Source: Paenibacillus sp. JJ-100 (GTDB lineage: Bacteria; Bacillota; Bacilli; Paenibacillales; Paenibacillaceae). Taken from it: DNA of 64,000 bases. The notes beneath the pieces are model-generated. The model saw only the letters and a program-made list of their open reading frames with translations. It did no database searches and was not told the DNA's origin. Position numbers and translations under genes: made by a program. Positions 44,214 through 53,795 of the stretch are shown in pieces. Within the stretch, counting starts at the first letter, position 1; the number at the start of each line of letters is the position of its first letter. The stretch is taken from positions 1,299,777-1,363,776 of the forward strand of contig NZ_CAOJCM010000002.1 of NCBI RefSeq assembly GCF_948329825.1. Direction: 5' to 3'.

Positions 44214-45752
44214 TTACTCTGTAATGTCGCTTCTCTCCGCAATCGACGCAGCTGCCTTCACAGGCTCGCTCGATTGTACAGCTACTGGTGCTGCTGTCTT
44301 CGTTTTAGTCAACCCTTTGATCAACTGTTCTACGTCGATCCCTGACACACTTTTTAACATTTCAGGTGCGGTGGACATCAGTTCCGTTACGTAATTACTT
44401 ACACGCGCAGCCCCTTCGCCTTTACCTGTATCTACGACAGTTAACTTATCAATGGAGGAGATTGGTTCAGCGATTTTACCAGCCAGCTCAGGAAGCATTT
44501 TGACGATGATGTCGAGTACCGCAGCTTCACCAAACTTCTGGAACGCTTCTGCCAGTTTTTCTTTGGCCTCTGCTTCAGCAAGACCACGGAGACGAATAAC
44601 CTCTGCATCAGCTGTACCTTTCGCGCGCTCTGCATCGGCCACGGCTTGACCTTCAAGCCGTTTTTGTTCCGCGGTAGCCTTTGCTTGTGTTTCAATGGAG
44701 TATTGTACTGCGTCGGCTTCGCGCATTTTTTTGGCTTTGTCCGCTTCCGCAGCTTGCTCAACAGCATAACGGTCGGCTTCCGCTTTTTTCTTCACTTCGG
44801 CATCATATTGTTTCTCACGCACGGTGATTTCTTTCTCTTGCAAGTCAATCTCGCGCTCTTTACGTACGAGTTCAACTTTCATCTGCTCTTCAACAACCGT
44901 TTGTCTCGCACGCGCTTCTTGAATATGATATGCTTGGTCGGCTTCCGCTTTCGCTGTATCCTGATCGCGTTTAAATGCCGCAACTTTCAATTCTTTCTCC
45001 TTGGCTGCCTCAGCAATGTTGGTATCACGAAGCAGCTCCGCCTTCTGTCCCTGCTCTTCGGCGTTTGCTTTTTGAATCCGTGCATCCCGCATTGCTTCTG
45101 CTTCAGCAATCTCGGCATCCCGTTTCACGGCTGCGATTCTCGGCTTACCAAGCGCATCCAGATACCCTTGTTTGTCACGGACATCCTTAATTGTAAAGGA
45201 GACGATCTGTAGACCCATCTTTTTCAGATCCCTTGCGGCCACGCCCTGAACTTCCTGTGCAAAACGATCTCTGTTTCTGTATACCTCTTCCACCGTCATT
45301 GTACCGAGAATGGCCCGCAAATGCCCCTCCAGTACTTCCTGTGCCTCACCTCTCAAGGAATCTACCGGTTTACCGATAAATTGCTCTGCCGCCGTTGCGA
45401 CGTCTTCCACAGCACTTCCAACCTTGATGATGGCCACGCCGTCAGCAATAACCGGAACACCCTGCTCTGTGTATACTTCCGGTGTAGAGACGTCCAGCTT
45501 GTGTGACAGTAACGAAATAAACTCGGACTGCTGGAACACAGGTAAAATAAATGCACCGCCACCACGTACAATTTTAATTTTACGTCCGGATTCATCTTCT
45601 GAAATATTTTTGCTGCCCAGGAATGAACCTGTAACGATCATCGCTTCATCCGGTCCAACCGTCTTATATCTCGCCCAGAAAGCCAAACCAAGAATCAAAA
45701 TAACACCAACAACTACGACAGGAATTAACAACACATCCCAATTCAAAGTCAT
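44214..45752 (-). CDS. floT: Flotillin-like protein FloT (YuaG)
   Basis: A 512-residue membrane scaffold of the SPFH/flotillin family that organises functional membrane microdomains. An N-terminal membrane hairpin (LLIPVVVVGVILILGLAFW) is followed by the SPFH/PHB domain (about 30-200, VPVIADGVAIIKV, ARDLKKMGLQIVSFTIKDV). A long Ala/Glu/Lys coiled coil with many AEA repeats (about 210-400) precedes the C-terminal oligomerisation region. GGGGAG precedes the ATG at 45752. It follows the NfeD-like gene by 34 bases, the yuaF-yuaG order of Bacillus subtilis. Confidence 0.96.
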   Translation of the reverse strand: MTLNWDVLLIPVVVVGVILILGLAFWARYKTVGPDEAMIVTGSFLGSKNISEDESGRKIKIVRGGGAFILPVFQQSEFISLLSHKLDVSTPEVYTEQGVPVIADGVAIIKVGSAVEDVATAAEQFIGKPVDSLRGEAQEVLEGHLRAILGTMTVEEVYRNRDRFAQEVQGVAARDLKKMGLQIVSFTIKDVRDKQGYLDALGKPRIAAVKRDAEIAEAEAMRDARIQKANAEEQGQKAELLRDTNIAEAAKEKELKVAAFKRDQDTAKAEADQAYHIQEARARQTVVEEQMKVELVRKEREIDLQEKEITVREKQYDAEVKKKAEADRYAVEQAAEADKAKKMREADAVQYSIETQAKATAEQKRLEGQAVADAERAKGTADAEVIRLRGLAEAEAKEKLAEAFQKFGEAAVLDIIVKMLPELAGKIAEPISSIDKLTVVDTGKGEGAARVSNYVTELMSTAPEMLKSVSGIDVEQLIKGLTKTKTAAPVAVQSSEPVKAAASIAERSDITE

Positions 45753-45786
45753 TCACATCTCTCCCCTTGTCTTCGTAAGTAATCAA

Positions 45787-46377
45787 TCATTGCTTTTGAC
45801 CGTCAGTCCCTCGCATTCTCAGGGTAGGCACTGACCTTAGACTTCCTTCCTTAAGTACGTCTTCATCCCACTCGGATACGCGAAGTACGCCATCCACTAC
45901 ATCGATAACAACCACTCGTGCTCCCGCCGCAATAGGAAGCTGTTCAAAGCTGGATGCCGTCTGTATCGTGTTACCAGATGCAAAACGAATCATCACTTCA
46001 CCAAATCCTTTGGCTGGTACCGGAATCGTAATCTCCCCAATTTTCCCAGATAGTTCTTTCATGGAAAAACCAATCGAAACGTCACTGTTACGCATCGGCT
46101 TGATATATGCGAAGAATACCAACATGGCTGCAGCAATACCGATTAACAGGGATAAGATCAGATTCGTCGTCACACTAAGAGAATTATACCGCGTTAATAG
46201 TACGCCTGCTCCACCAAAAGCAGTGATGGATCCAGCCAGTACAACAGGCTTGAAAAAATCAACACCAGGCATTTCAAAAGCACCATCCAGCAACCCGTCA
46301 ATCAAGTCACCCAGCACCAGGCTTACAACGGCGAAAATGGCGCCTCCGATGAGACATCCCCAATAAATGGCCTCCAT
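45787..46377 (-). CDS. yuaF: NfeD-family membrane protein YuaF-like
   Basis: A 196-residue protein with about three membrane segments (IYWGCLIGGAIFAVVSLVLG; VVLAGSITAFGGAGVLL; LILSLLIGIAAAMLVFFAY) and a C-terminal OB-fold-like soluble domain (about 110-185, GKIGEITIPVPAKGFGEVMIR). This is the YuaF/NfeD type that works with flotillin. The ATG at 46377 is preceded by AGGAGG; the longer in-frame start at 46413 lacks one. First gene of the operon behind a sigma-W promoter. Confidence 0.88.
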   Translation of the reverse strand: MEAIYWGCLIGGAIFAVVSLVLGDLIDGLLDGAFEMPGVDFFKPVVLAGSITAFGGAGVLLTRYNSLSVTTNLILSLLIGIAAAMLVFFAYIKPMRNSDVSIGFSMKELSGKIGEITIPVPAKGFGEVMIRFASGNTIQTASSFEQLPIAAGARVVVIDVVDGVLRVSEWDEDVLKEGSLRSVPTLRMRGTDGQKQ

Positions 46378-46437
46378 CCCTTTTCCTCCTCTCTCCGCTG
46401 CAATTTCTCCCAACTGTGCATTCTACATGTAAATAAA

Positions 46438-46463
46438 TACGTACTTCTAGGCAAAATGTTTCA
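46438..46463 (-). promoter_or_regulatory. Sigma-W-type ECF promoter of yuaF-floT
   Basis: TGAAAC (46458-46463) and CGTA (46438-46441) with exactly 16 bases between, on the minus strand: an exact match to the Bacillus sigma-W consensus. The yuaFGI operon belongs to the sigma-W regulon in Bacillus subtilis, so cell-envelope stress control is expected. Confidence 0.85.
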
Positions 46464-46586
46464 AAATCTTTCCTAAGTTGTATTGAGAAACCGCTAATGG
46501 GTATTTTCATGACATTGTTCAATAATGCTCGATCTTGCTCTTGCATACGAATCCAAAACAAGAATTCACGATTCATAAGCATCGCA

Positions 46587-46621
46587 AATAACGCAAGCCT
46601 CGCCAGGAGACTTGCGTTATT
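46587..46621. terminator. Hairpin after the alcohol dehydrogenase gene
   Basis: A perfect 11-bp stem (46587-46597 with 46611-46621). T content after it is low on either strand, so termination is probable rather than certain; it would serve the dehydrogenase gene on the minus strand. Confidence 0.55.
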
Positions 46622-46667
46622 GTTAATAATTTATAGTAAAATTGTACAGCTCCGATTCTAATATTCG

Positions 46668-47831
46668 TTAGAGAGAAGCTTTGTAGATAGACACTACATC
46701 TTCACGCTGCAGCTTTTTGAAGTTACCGAATGGTCCGAACAGCATCGCTTTATCCGCCATAACTTCAATCTGACTGTCATCAATATCATAGTCAGCCAGA
46801 CGGTTTGGTGCGCCGATAGATGTCCAGAACTTGCTGAGTGCATCAATTCCTTCTTCGGCAATCTGTCTATCCGATTTGCCTTCAGGATTCACGTCAAACA
46901 CATTAATGGCAAGACGTTTGAAGCGATCTACCTTCACATCAATGTTATGTCTCATCCAGTGTGGGAACAGAATGGCAAGTCCGCCACCATGGGGAATATC
47001 ATAAACTGCGGATACCGCATGCTCAATATTATGAGTTGCCCAGTCTCCTGCCAGCCCCATATTCAATACACCATTCAGCGCCATCGTTCCACAATACAAA
47101 ATCGTTTCACGAAGCTCGTAGTTCTCCAGATCTTCTACCAAACGAGGTGCTGCTTCCATCACTGTACGCAGAATGGTCTCACAGAAGCCGAGTTGAACAG
47201 GTGTGTTCGGATCCAGGTGAAAGTAATGCTCCAGTACGTGAGACATCATGTCCACCATCCCGTATACCGTTTGATCCTTCGGTACCGTGTATGTATTTAC
47301 AGGATCAAGAATGGAGAATGCAGGGAATGAATATGCGCTGCCCCAGCCTAGCTTCTCTTGCGTTTCTTGGTTGGTGATGACGGAGCCAGAGTTCATTTCT
47401 GAACCGGTTGCTGCCATAGTTAGCACTGTACCAAGTGGAAGAGCATCTTGTGCAACCGCTTTGCGCTGAGCAAAATCCCACATATCTCCGTCGTATTTAG
47501 CCCCAACAGCAATCGCTTTGGCACAGTCAAGCACACTGCCGCCTCCAACTGCCAGAATCAGCTCAATATCATTTGTTTTGCAGAGGTCTACTCCTTTGTG
47601 CACAGTGGATAGACGAGGATTAGGTTCTACACCTGCGAGCTCCGTCACTTCCGCTCCGATTTCCTTGAGCAAACCGAGCACTTGATCGTACAATCCGTTA
47701 CGTTTAATGCTTCCACCACCATATACAAGCAGAACCCGTTTGCCGTATTTCGGCACTTCCGTTTTCAGCGCTTCAACCTGGCCTTTACCGAAAATCAGAC
47801 GGGTAGGGTTATAAAATTGAAAAGATCTCAT
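46668..47831 (-). CDS. Iron-containing alcohol dehydrogenase, YugJ/BdhA-type
   Basis: A 387-residue cytoplasmic NAD(P)H-dependent alcohol (butanol-type) dehydrogenase. NAD-binding region [13 protein letters not shown] (about 93-107); metal-binding histidines are in SHVLEHYFH and in [27 protein letters not shown] (in two parts). The start [19 protein letters not shown] is characteristic of the YugJ/YugK group of Bacillus. GGAGG precedes the ATG at 47831 at a slightly long distance. Monocistronic; a fermentation or aldehyde-detoxification role is likely but the substrate is not known. Confidence 0.92.
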   Translation of the reverse strand: MRSFQFYNPTRLIFGKGQVEALKTEVPKYGKRVLLVYGGGSIKRNGLYDQVLGLLKEIGAEVTELAGVEPNPRLSTVHKGVDLCKTNDIELILAVGGGSVLDCAKAIAVGAKYDGDMWDFAQRKAVAQDALPLGTVLTMAATGSEMNSGSVITNQETQEKLGWGSAYSFPAFSILDPVNTYTVPKDQTVYGMVDMMSHVLEHYFHLDPNTPVQLGFCETILRTVMEAAPRLVEDLENYELRETILYCGTMALNGVLNMGLAGDWATHNIEHAVSAVYDIPHGGGLAILFPHWMRHNIDVKVDRFKRLAINVFDVNPEGKSDRQIAEEGIDALSKFWTSIGAPNRLADYDIDDSQIEVMADKAMLFGPFGNFKKLQREDVVSIYKASL

Positions 47832-47922
47832 GATATATATTCGCCTCCATTGGAGTTAAATTTTAGTGCAACCTCAATTATAGTACCCCTTTTATAGAAA
47901 AACAAATCGATAGCCACTCACT

Positions 47923-48543
47923 TTAGTTCAATCCATTAATCTGAAGATGTGCCTGAAGAAGCTCACTCGCGGATGGCAACTCTTCAGTTTTTGACCACGT
48001 TGTAGCGTCCCATAGCCCTGCCTGATTAAATGCTCTTGGACAATGAATGAAGCATTCCTCGACTTCAACAATGACGGCTGCTCCAATCGTTTTACCACTC
48101 CAGTTCATGCTTGCGATGAATTCTTCATCCTTTGTGATCCGAGCTGTTCCATTGATACGCAATACTTCATTCAAACCAGGAATCACAAACAGCATGCCCA
48201 CACCCGAATCTGACAAGATGTTCAATAACGAATCGATCCGCCGATTACCCGGGCGTTCTGGGTAAACCAATCGATGAGGGTCAAATACACGAACAAAGCC
48301 GGGTTCATCCCCACGCGGTGATACATCACATTTTCCATCCTGATCCGAAGTGGACAAGAAAAATAAGGGCGACTTCGTGATAAAATTCTGGACATGCGGA
48401 TCAACATACGAAATCACTTTGTTACGCACACGTTCGCTCGATTCTCCGACCATATTTTTGAGTTCCTGTGCATCCGAGATAAATGGAAGGTCCAGCGGCT
48501 GCTTTTCCAATGACTCGTCCCCATTTCCATATGTATTTGTCAT
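47923..48543 (-). CDS. PPOX-class FMN-dependent pyridoxamine 5'-phosphate oxidase-like protein
   Basis: A 206-residue split-barrel flavoprotein-like protein. Typical motifs are FITKSPLFFLSTSDQDGKCDVSPRG, GNRRIDSLLNILSD and VGMLFVIPGLNEVLRINGTARI (quoted in parts). This is the family that often carries FMN or a related flavin and acts as a small reductase or as a heme-degrading enzyme; the substrate is not predictable. The N-terminal 25 residues are variable. AGGA lies five bases before the ATG at 48543. It stands alone between the alcohol dehydrogenase and galactose operons. Confidence 0.82.
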   Translation of the reverse strand: MTNTYGNGDESLEKQPLDLPFISDAQELKNMVGESSERVRNKVISYVDPHVQNFITKSPLFFLSTSDQDGKCDVSPRGDEPGFVRVFDPHRLVYPERPGNRRIDSLLNILSDSGVGMLFVIPGLNEVLRINGTARITKDEEFIASMNWSGKTIGAAVIVEVEECFIHCPRAFNQAGLWDATTWSKTEELPSASELLQAHLQINGLN

Positions 48544-48656
48544 CTAATCCTGATCTGTTTGAATCCTTTCACTCTATTATACATAATCCTTAACAAGCAA
48601 ATGTTTAAAGGAATGAATCACATTATGTCGTACATGATTATCCCTCATTCCATGCC

Positions 48657-48688
48657 AAAAAGCACCCGTTCGCAATTGAACGGATGCT
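48657..48688 (-). terminator. Rho-independent terminator of the galactose operon
   Basis: AGCATCCGTTC pairs with GAACGGGTGCT (48661-48688) around a short loop, then TTTT on the minus strand, directly after the galT stop. Confidence 0.9.
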
Positions 48689-48699
48689 AAATAGTCTTC

Positions 48700-50298
48700 C
48701 TACTCCGTATAGCCCAGGCTGCTTACGAAGCGGCGGAATGCCTGACGCCCTGCTTCATCATGTTTGTACACACCTGCGTGTTCCAGAATCTCAGAAAATT
48801 TCAAACCTACCTGCTGCTGCACAAGTGCAACGGCTTCTTCCTTCGTCAAGCTTGAGCCATGACTCTGCTTGAGCTCTTCTGTCCACTGCAAATGTTTATT
48901 CAGCTCATGATCTGCTGCCTGTGCAGCTTCGGCAAGCTGTTTATTTCCAGCCAGAATGTCAGCAATGCCATCCAGCTCTTGCTTCAGACGTCCTGGCAAA
49001 ATAGCCAGTCCCATGACTTCAATCAAGCCGATGTTTTCTTTTTTCAAATGGTGCATTTCGCGGTGTGGGTGGAAAATGCCTTCTGGATGCTCATCATTTG
49101 TACGGTTGTTACGCAAAACGAGATCCATCTCAAAGCCACCATCTGCACTACGGCGAACAATTGGAGTTACCGTATTGTGAGGTACCTTCTCCCCATCCAC
49201 TTCGCTGAATGCTTCGATCTCCACTGCCGAATCACTATATACCTTCCACGCTTCATAGACCGCGTTACCTGCTTCCAAAAGCTCGGCAGGATCATGTGAA
49301 TGTAGACGCATCACGGACATCGGCCATTTCACAAGGCTAAGGGTTACCCCTGGTGCGTCAGCGTGACGGAAAACCGCTTCAGGCTTGGCATTTTGAATAG
49401 CGAACGTATGCCGTCCGCCCTGGAAATGGTCATGAGTCAGAATCGAACCGCCCACGATCGGCAGATCAGCATTCGAACCGATGAAATAGTGCGGATACTC
49501 CTGAACAAAGGCAAGCAGTCTACGAAGTGTATCCTTCGTCAGTTTCATTGGCACATGATCATGATGGAAAATAATACAGTGCTCGTTGTAGTACACGTAC
49601 GGGGAGTATTGGAACATCCACGGTTCGTTATTAAGCTGCAACGGAATAACTCGTAGATTTTGGCGCGCCGGGTGATTCACCCGACCAGCGTAACCTACAT
49701 TTTCACGACACAACTGACATTTCGGATATACCGGAGGTGGAAGTAACTTCGCCATAGCGATTTCCTTCGGACTTTTCTCCGGCTTCGACAGATTGATTGT
49801 AATCTCCATCTCACCATAAGCGGTATCCTGTGTCCAATAAACGTTCTTGGATACACGATCCATTCGAATATAGTTCGAGTTAATGGACAAGTCATAGAAT
49901 TGTGATGTTGCCGCCTCAATTCCTTGCGTCTGTTCCGTATGGCGGAAAGCACGCACAACTTCTGATGGACGCGCCATCAGATGACCCATAATTTTCGCAT
50001 CGAGCAAGTCACGGAAGGTATCGCTATTTTCAGGAATCAGTCCAATTGTATAACCATAATCGATCAACGTATCCAGCATCGTCTGTGGACTATCAGGTAT
50101 AGTTGTATCCAGTTCACCAGCATATGGCTCCGAGAACCCGAACTGTTCCATCAGCAGGTTGCGGCTGTAATCGTAGTCCGCTTCCTCAATCAGTTTTTTC
50201 TGGAAGGCAAATGCGACCAGACGCTCAATGGCATGCAGTGCTTCCTGCTGCTCGGGTGTACGCTCTGTGGCCTCTGCTCCAGGTTGAGTCTGTGACAT
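48700..50298 (-). CDS. galT: UDP-glucose-hexose-1-phosphate uridylyltransferase
   Basis: A 532-residue GalT of the Firmicutes type (the GalT2 class, longer than the 350-residue enterobacterial form), which exchanges UMP between UDP-glucose and galactose 1-phosphate. Recognisable stretches: CQLCRENVGYAGRVNHPARQ, NEHCIIFHHDHVPMKL, FIGSNADLPIVGGSILTHDHFQGG (in parts). The start is the ATG at 50298 after AGGAGG; the longer in-frame start at 50391 lies inside galE. Last gene of the galK-galE-galT operon, 14 bases after galE. Confidence 0.96.
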   Translation of the reverse strand: MSQTQPGAEATERTPEQQEALHAIERLVAFAFQKKLIEEADYDYSRNLLMEQFGFSEPYAGELDTTIPDSPQTMLDTLIDYGYTIGLIPENSDTFRDLLDAKIMGHLMARPSEVVRAFRHTEQTQGIEAATSQFYDLSINSNYIRMDRVSKNVYWTQDTAYGEMEITINLSKPEKSPKEIAMAKLLPPPVYPKCQLCRENVGYAGRVNHPARQNLRVIPLQLNNEPWMFQYSPYVYYNEHCIIFHHDHVPMKLTKDTLRRLLAFVQEYPHYFIGSNADLPIVGGSILTHDHFQGGRHTFAIQNAKPEAVFRHADAPGVTLSLVKWPMSVMRLHSHDPAELLEAGNAVYEAWKVYSDSAVEIEAFSEVDGEKVPHNTVTPIVRRSADGGFEMDLVLRNNRTNDEHPEGIFHPHREMHHLKKENIGLIEVMGLAILPGRLKQELDGIADILAGNKQLAEAAQAADHELNKHLQWTEELKQSHGSSLTKEEAVALVQQQVGLKFSEILEHAGVYKHDEAGRQAFRRFVSSLGYTE

Positions 50299-50312
50299 AA
50301 GATGTTCGCCTC

Positions 50313-51302
50313 CTAGTTTTTTCCGTAGCCTTCTGGACGTGATTGATGCCAGTTCCATGCACTTTGAATGACATCTTCGAGATTCGTCCATTTCGGGCTC
50401 CAGCCCAGAACGGATCTAGCTTTGGCAGACGATGCCACCAATACTGCCGGGTCACCCGCACGACGTGGTTCCTGAACAACCGGGATATCCAGACCTGTTA
50501 CTTTTTTCGCAGTTTCAATCACTTGTTTTACCGAGAATCCAGTTCCGTTACCCAGGTTAAACACGTTGCTATTTTCCCCTTTGCGCAGGTAATCTACTGC
50601 ACGCAGATGCGCATCAGCCAGATCACTAACGTGGATATAGTCACGGACACATGTGCCATCCTCGGTTGCATAGTCATCCCCAAATACTGCGATATGCGGG
50701 CGCTGCTTCAGCGCTGTCTGCAATACAAGTGGAATCAGGTGACTTTCTGGCTGGTGATCTTCACCGATTTTTCCGCTTTCGTGTGCACCGGCTGCATTGA
50801 AATAACGCAGGGATACGTATTTGATATCCTGTACCTTGTCAAACCAAGACATCATGCGTTCCATCATCAATTTCGTTTCACCATACACATTCGTAGGTTC
50901 AGTACGGTCGCTCTCTTCGATCGGAACCTTCTCAGGCTCACCGTAGGTTGCTGCTGTAGAAGAGAAGACGATACGACGTACATTGGCCGCATTCATCGCT
51001 TCCAGAAGGCAAAGTGTACCAAATACGTTGTTGTCGTAGTATTTAGCTGGCTCTTTCATGCTCTCGCCGACCAGTGAATTGGCAGCAAAGTGAATAACGG
51101 CATCGATTGAATTTTCCGCGAACAGTTTCGTCAAAATTTCTTTATCACGCAAATCACCTTCATACAACTTACCGCCAAGAAGTGCCTCACGATGTCCTGT
51201 CTGCAAGTTATCCAGTACAACCACTTCTTCGCCACGTTCAAGCAACGCCGCCACGGTATGAGAACCAATATATCCTGCTCCACCTGTCACCAAAATTGCC
51301 AT
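50313..51302 (-). CDS. galE: UDP-glucose 4-epimerase
   Basis: A 329-residue short-chain dehydrogenase-type epimerase interconverting UDP-galactose and UDP-glucose. NAD-binding GGAGYIGSHT at residues 7-16; the catalytic serine/threonine region FSSTAATYGEPE, and the YxxxK motif as YGETKLMMERM. DGTCVRDYIHVSDLADAH and LGNGTGFSVKQVI are conserved. The ATG at 51302 follows AAGGAGG. It begins one base after the galK stop codon, so galK and galE are translationally coupled. Confidence 0.97.
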   Translation of the reverse strand: MAILVTGGAGYIGSHTVAALLERGEEVVVLDNLQTGHREALLGGKLYEGDLRDKEILTKLFAENSIDAVIHFAANSLVGESMKEPAKYYDNNVFGTLCLLEAMNAANVRRIVFSSTAATYGEPEKVPIEESDRTEPTNVYGETKLMMERMMSWFDKVQDIKYVSLRYFNAAGAHESGKIGEDHQPESHLIPLVLQTALKQRPHIAVFGDDYATEDGTCVRDYIHVSDLADAHLRAVDYLRKGENSNVFNLGNGTGFSVKQVIETAKKVTGLDIPVVQEPRRAGDPAVLVASSAKARSVLGWSPKWTNLEDVIQSAWNWHQSRPEGYGKN

Positions 51303-51303
51303 T

Positions 51304-52482
51304 TTACTTCGCCTCCTTGAGTTCGTTAACACCTTCGCCTACACCACATACATAAAAATCACCTTTGAGACCTGTACGCGCTTCATATGCGGCGCCTACT
51401 TCACTCACAAAACGTTCAACATCATTCTTGTGTACCAGAGACACTGTACATCCACCGAAACCTGCGCCCGTCATACGCGCACCTAAAGTGCCTGGAATAC
51501 GACGTGCTTCCTCTACCATAACATCCAGTTCAGTGCAGCTAACTTCATACAGATCACGCAGGGAGTCATGTGAAGCATTCATCAACTGACCAAACGCATC
51601 CAGATCATTGTTGCGCAGTGCTTCTACAGAAGCCAGCACCCTAGCATTTTCTTCCACAACGTGCTCAGCACGCTGTCTGACTTTCTCGTCCTTGATCTGA
51701 TCCTGCAACGTGTTAAACTGCTCCGGCTTCAATTGTGCCAAGTAATTCAGTGCAGGCAGCTGTTCCTTCAGAATGGCAAGTGCCTGCTCGCATTGGGAGC
51801 GCCGCTCATTGTAAGCTGAATCGACCAATCCACGGCGTTTATTCGTGTTACCGATAATCAATTTGTACGCACCTGTGCGGAAGGGAACCTTCTCATACTC
51901 TAGCGTATCACACATCAGAAGAATCGCATGATCCTTAGCCCCGTTCGCTACAGCAAATTGATCCATGATGCCACAGTTTACACCAACAAACTCATTTTCT
52001 GCTTTCTGGGACAAAAGCGCAAGCTCCACGGTATCAATCTCGGATAGCCCTTCCATGGCTTGAATGGCATAACCGGTAAGGACCTCTAGAGATGCAGAGG
52101 AGGATAGACCCGCGCCATTCGGAATTTCGCCATGATAGAGGAAATCATACCCTCTCGAGACTTTGACCCCTTTGTGTTCCAGTTCGACCATGACGCCTAC
52201 CGGATAGTCTGTCCACTCTCCCGTTTTCTCCTGACCAATGGAAGCCGTGTCCAGTGACCCTTCATAATCCATATTAGTTGAAGCTAGCTTCAATTGAGTA
52301 TCCTTACGTTCACGAATAAGCAAGGTTGTGCCAAACTCAAGGGCAGCCGGAAGCACGTAACCACCGTTATAGTCGATATGTTCACCAATCAGATTCACAC
52401 GCCCAGGGGCATGGAATACACGGATGTCCGCCCCACTTTCTCCGTACTTATCAATAAACTTTTGTCGCAATTCAGTTACTTT
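51304..52482 (-). CDS. galK: Galactokinase
   Basis: A 392-residue GHMP-family kinase that phosphorylates galactose at C1. Signature APGRVNLIGEHIDYNGGYVLP near the N-terminus (quoted in part), ATP-binding GAGLSSSASLEV, and the C-terminal GARMTGAGFGGCTVSLV. The start is probably TTG at 52482, eight bases after AGGTG, giving the normal family length; the longer TTG start at 52536 has no ribosome binding site and overlaps a promoter-like TATAAT. First gene of the galactose operon, divergent from an AraC-type regulator. Confidence 0.95.
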   Translation of the reverse strand, partial: KVTELRQKFIDKYGESGADIRVFHAPGRVNLIGEHIDYNGGYVLPAALEFGTTLLIRERKDTQLKLASTNMDYEGSLDTASIGQEKTGEWTDYPVGVMVELEHKGVKVSRGYDFLYHGEIPNGAGLSSSASLEVLTGYAIQAMEGLSEIDTVELALLSQKAENEFVGVNCGIMDQFAVANGAKDHAILLMCDTLEYEKVPFRTGAYKLIIGNTNKRRGLVDSAYNERRSQCEQALAILKEQLPALNYLAQLKPEQFNTLQDQIKDEKVRQRAEHVVEENARVLASVEALRNNDLDAFGQLMNASHDSLRDLYEVSCTELDVMVEEARRIPGTLGARMTGAGFGGCTVSLVHKNDVERFVSEVGAAYEARTGLKGDFYVCGVGEGVNELKEAK

Positions 52483-52527
52483 CAAAGCTGATGCACCTCG
52501 CCTCGTTGTTGTGGTTTTCTTAATGTT

Positions 52528-52556
52528 ATTATACAAGGAAGCCAGCTCGCTTGAAA
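52528..52556 (-). promoter_or_regulatory. Probable promoter of the galactose operon
   Basis: TATAAT (52528-52533) on the minus strand, 17 bases after TTTCAA (52551-52556). Perfect -10 and weak -35, as expected for an activator-dependent promoter. Confidence 0.5.
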
Positions 52557-52577
52557 TGAAACCATGTGTGATTCATA

Positions 52578-52606
52578 TGGATAAATGTGACCTTTAATTG
52601 TATAAT
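52578..52606 (+). promoter_or_regulatory. Probable promoter of the divergent AraC-type regulator
   Basis: TGGATA (52578-52583), 17 bases, TATAAT (52601-52606), about 45 bases before the regulator's start codon. It is back to back with the galactose operon promoter. Confidence 0.5.
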
Positions 52607-52651
52607 GGTTGTAAATAAGAATGCCCAAAATTCTGGAAGGAATGAACTTAT

Positions 52652-53635
52652 ATGAAGGAAGCCAGAGTAAACCCACCAGAAGGTTCACGTAATACCTCGC
52701 ATACGCCCGGTCCCCGATTATCACAGGAATCACCTACCAGCAAAAGCGGTGCACTGAGTTACTCAGTCGCCTCCAATCCTGTCTATTATAGTCAAGGGGC
52801 GTTGCACGTCTTGTTTGCAGGTGCAAGCCAGACGCTTCCTGGACATGCACTTGGGCCGAAGCTGTATGATTATTACCTCTTACATTATGTAGAAAAGGGG
52901 GCCGGCACATTCCGCACGGAGCTACACACCTACGATCTTCATGCAGGCGACTGTTTCCTCATTCTTCCGGGACAGCTAGTCAGCTACAAGTCTCATGAAC
53001 GCAACCCGTGGCAATATCGGTGGATTGCTTTCACAGGCAAGCAGGCTGCACAACTTGTAGAGGAAGCTGGATTTCGACCAGAGAAATCTGTTTTTCATGC
53101 CGGCACATCTTGTGAAATATCGAACTGGTTGGCTGTCATGCAAAGTGCCTTTGCCGAACGCAAAGAGAGCGCTCATTTTAATTCTCTCGGCACCTTGTAT
53201 ATGATTCTGGCAGAAGCTCAGAATCACCTGTCCGAAGGAGAGACATTAACATCCGGAAAGTCATCCATCCGACGTACTGTTAAACAAATGATTCAATATA
53301 TGTCAACACAGTACGCTTATCCTGTCTCTATTGAGCAGATGTCTGAAAGTCTGGGATACAACAGGGCCTATCTATCGCGTATTTTCAAGCAAGAAACAGG
53401 CCTCACCCCCGTTACTTATTTGTTGAAATTACGGATCGATAAATCACGGCAACTGCTGCGGGAACGCCCTGATTTGTCCATCGAACAGGTATCTGCCTCC
53501 GTAGGTATGCCCGATGCCTTATATTTCTCTAGACAGTTCAAACGCTTCCACGGAGAAGCGCCCAGTCTCTATCGTGAGAAATTGCTTGCAGGTCCATTAC
53601 ACCCAAAAGGCAAGGCAGATCAACCTGCCAAATAA
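52652..53635 (+). CDS. AraC-family transcriptional regulator with cupin sensor domain
   Basis: A 327-residue soluble regulator. A variable polar N-terminus (about 1-40) is followed by an AraC-type cupin ligand-binding domain (about 45-190: YLLHYVEKGAGTF, HAGDCFLILPGQ, WQYRWIAFTG). Two helix-turn-helix motifs end the protein (about 225-315: VSIEQMSESLGYNRAYLSRIFKQETG and LSIEQVSASVGMPDALYFSRQFKRF). It is divergent from galK with facing promoters, so control of galactose genes is the best guess. AAGGA precedes the ATG. Confidence 0.9.
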   Translation: MKEARVNPPEGSRNTSHTPGPRLSQESPTSKSGALSYSVASNPVYYSQGALHVLFAGASQTLPGHALGPKLYDYYLLHYVEKGAGTFRTELHTYDLHAGDCFLILPGQLVSYKSHERNPWQYRWIAFTGKQAAQLVEEAGFRPEKSVFHAGTSCEISNWLAVMQSAFAERKESAHFNSLGTLYMILAEAQNHLSEGETLTSGKSSIRRTVKQMIQYMSTQYAYPVSIEQMSESLGYNRAYLSRIFKQETGLTPVTYLLKLRIDKSRQLLRERPDLSIEQVSASVGMPDALYFSRQFKRFHGEAPSLYREKLLAGPLHPKGKADQPAK

Positions 53636-53704
53636 AATGTCAAGGTTGACTCATTGAGGAGAAAGACAAACAGAACCATAAATAGGGAGCTTCATGTTTA
53701 TAGC

Positions 53705-53742
53705 AAAAAGTGCACCTTTGCCATTATGGCTAAGATGCACTT
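53705..53742 (-). terminator. Rho-independent terminator of the aldo-keto reductase gene
   Basis: Long imperfect stem (AAGTGCA...TGCACTT with GCCAT/ATGGC at the tip) followed by TTTTT on the minus strand. It lies between convergent genes and may stop both. Confidence 0.85.
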
Positions 53743-53795
53743 CAAGGAGTATTTTGTTTGTTTATGCCCTTTTCCTTGGTAAAGAGAAATAGGTT

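Noticed and set aside
50343..51077. 244-codon open frame antisense to galE
   Set aside because: Mirrors the conserved galE coding sequence; no ribosome binding site and no recognisable protein features.
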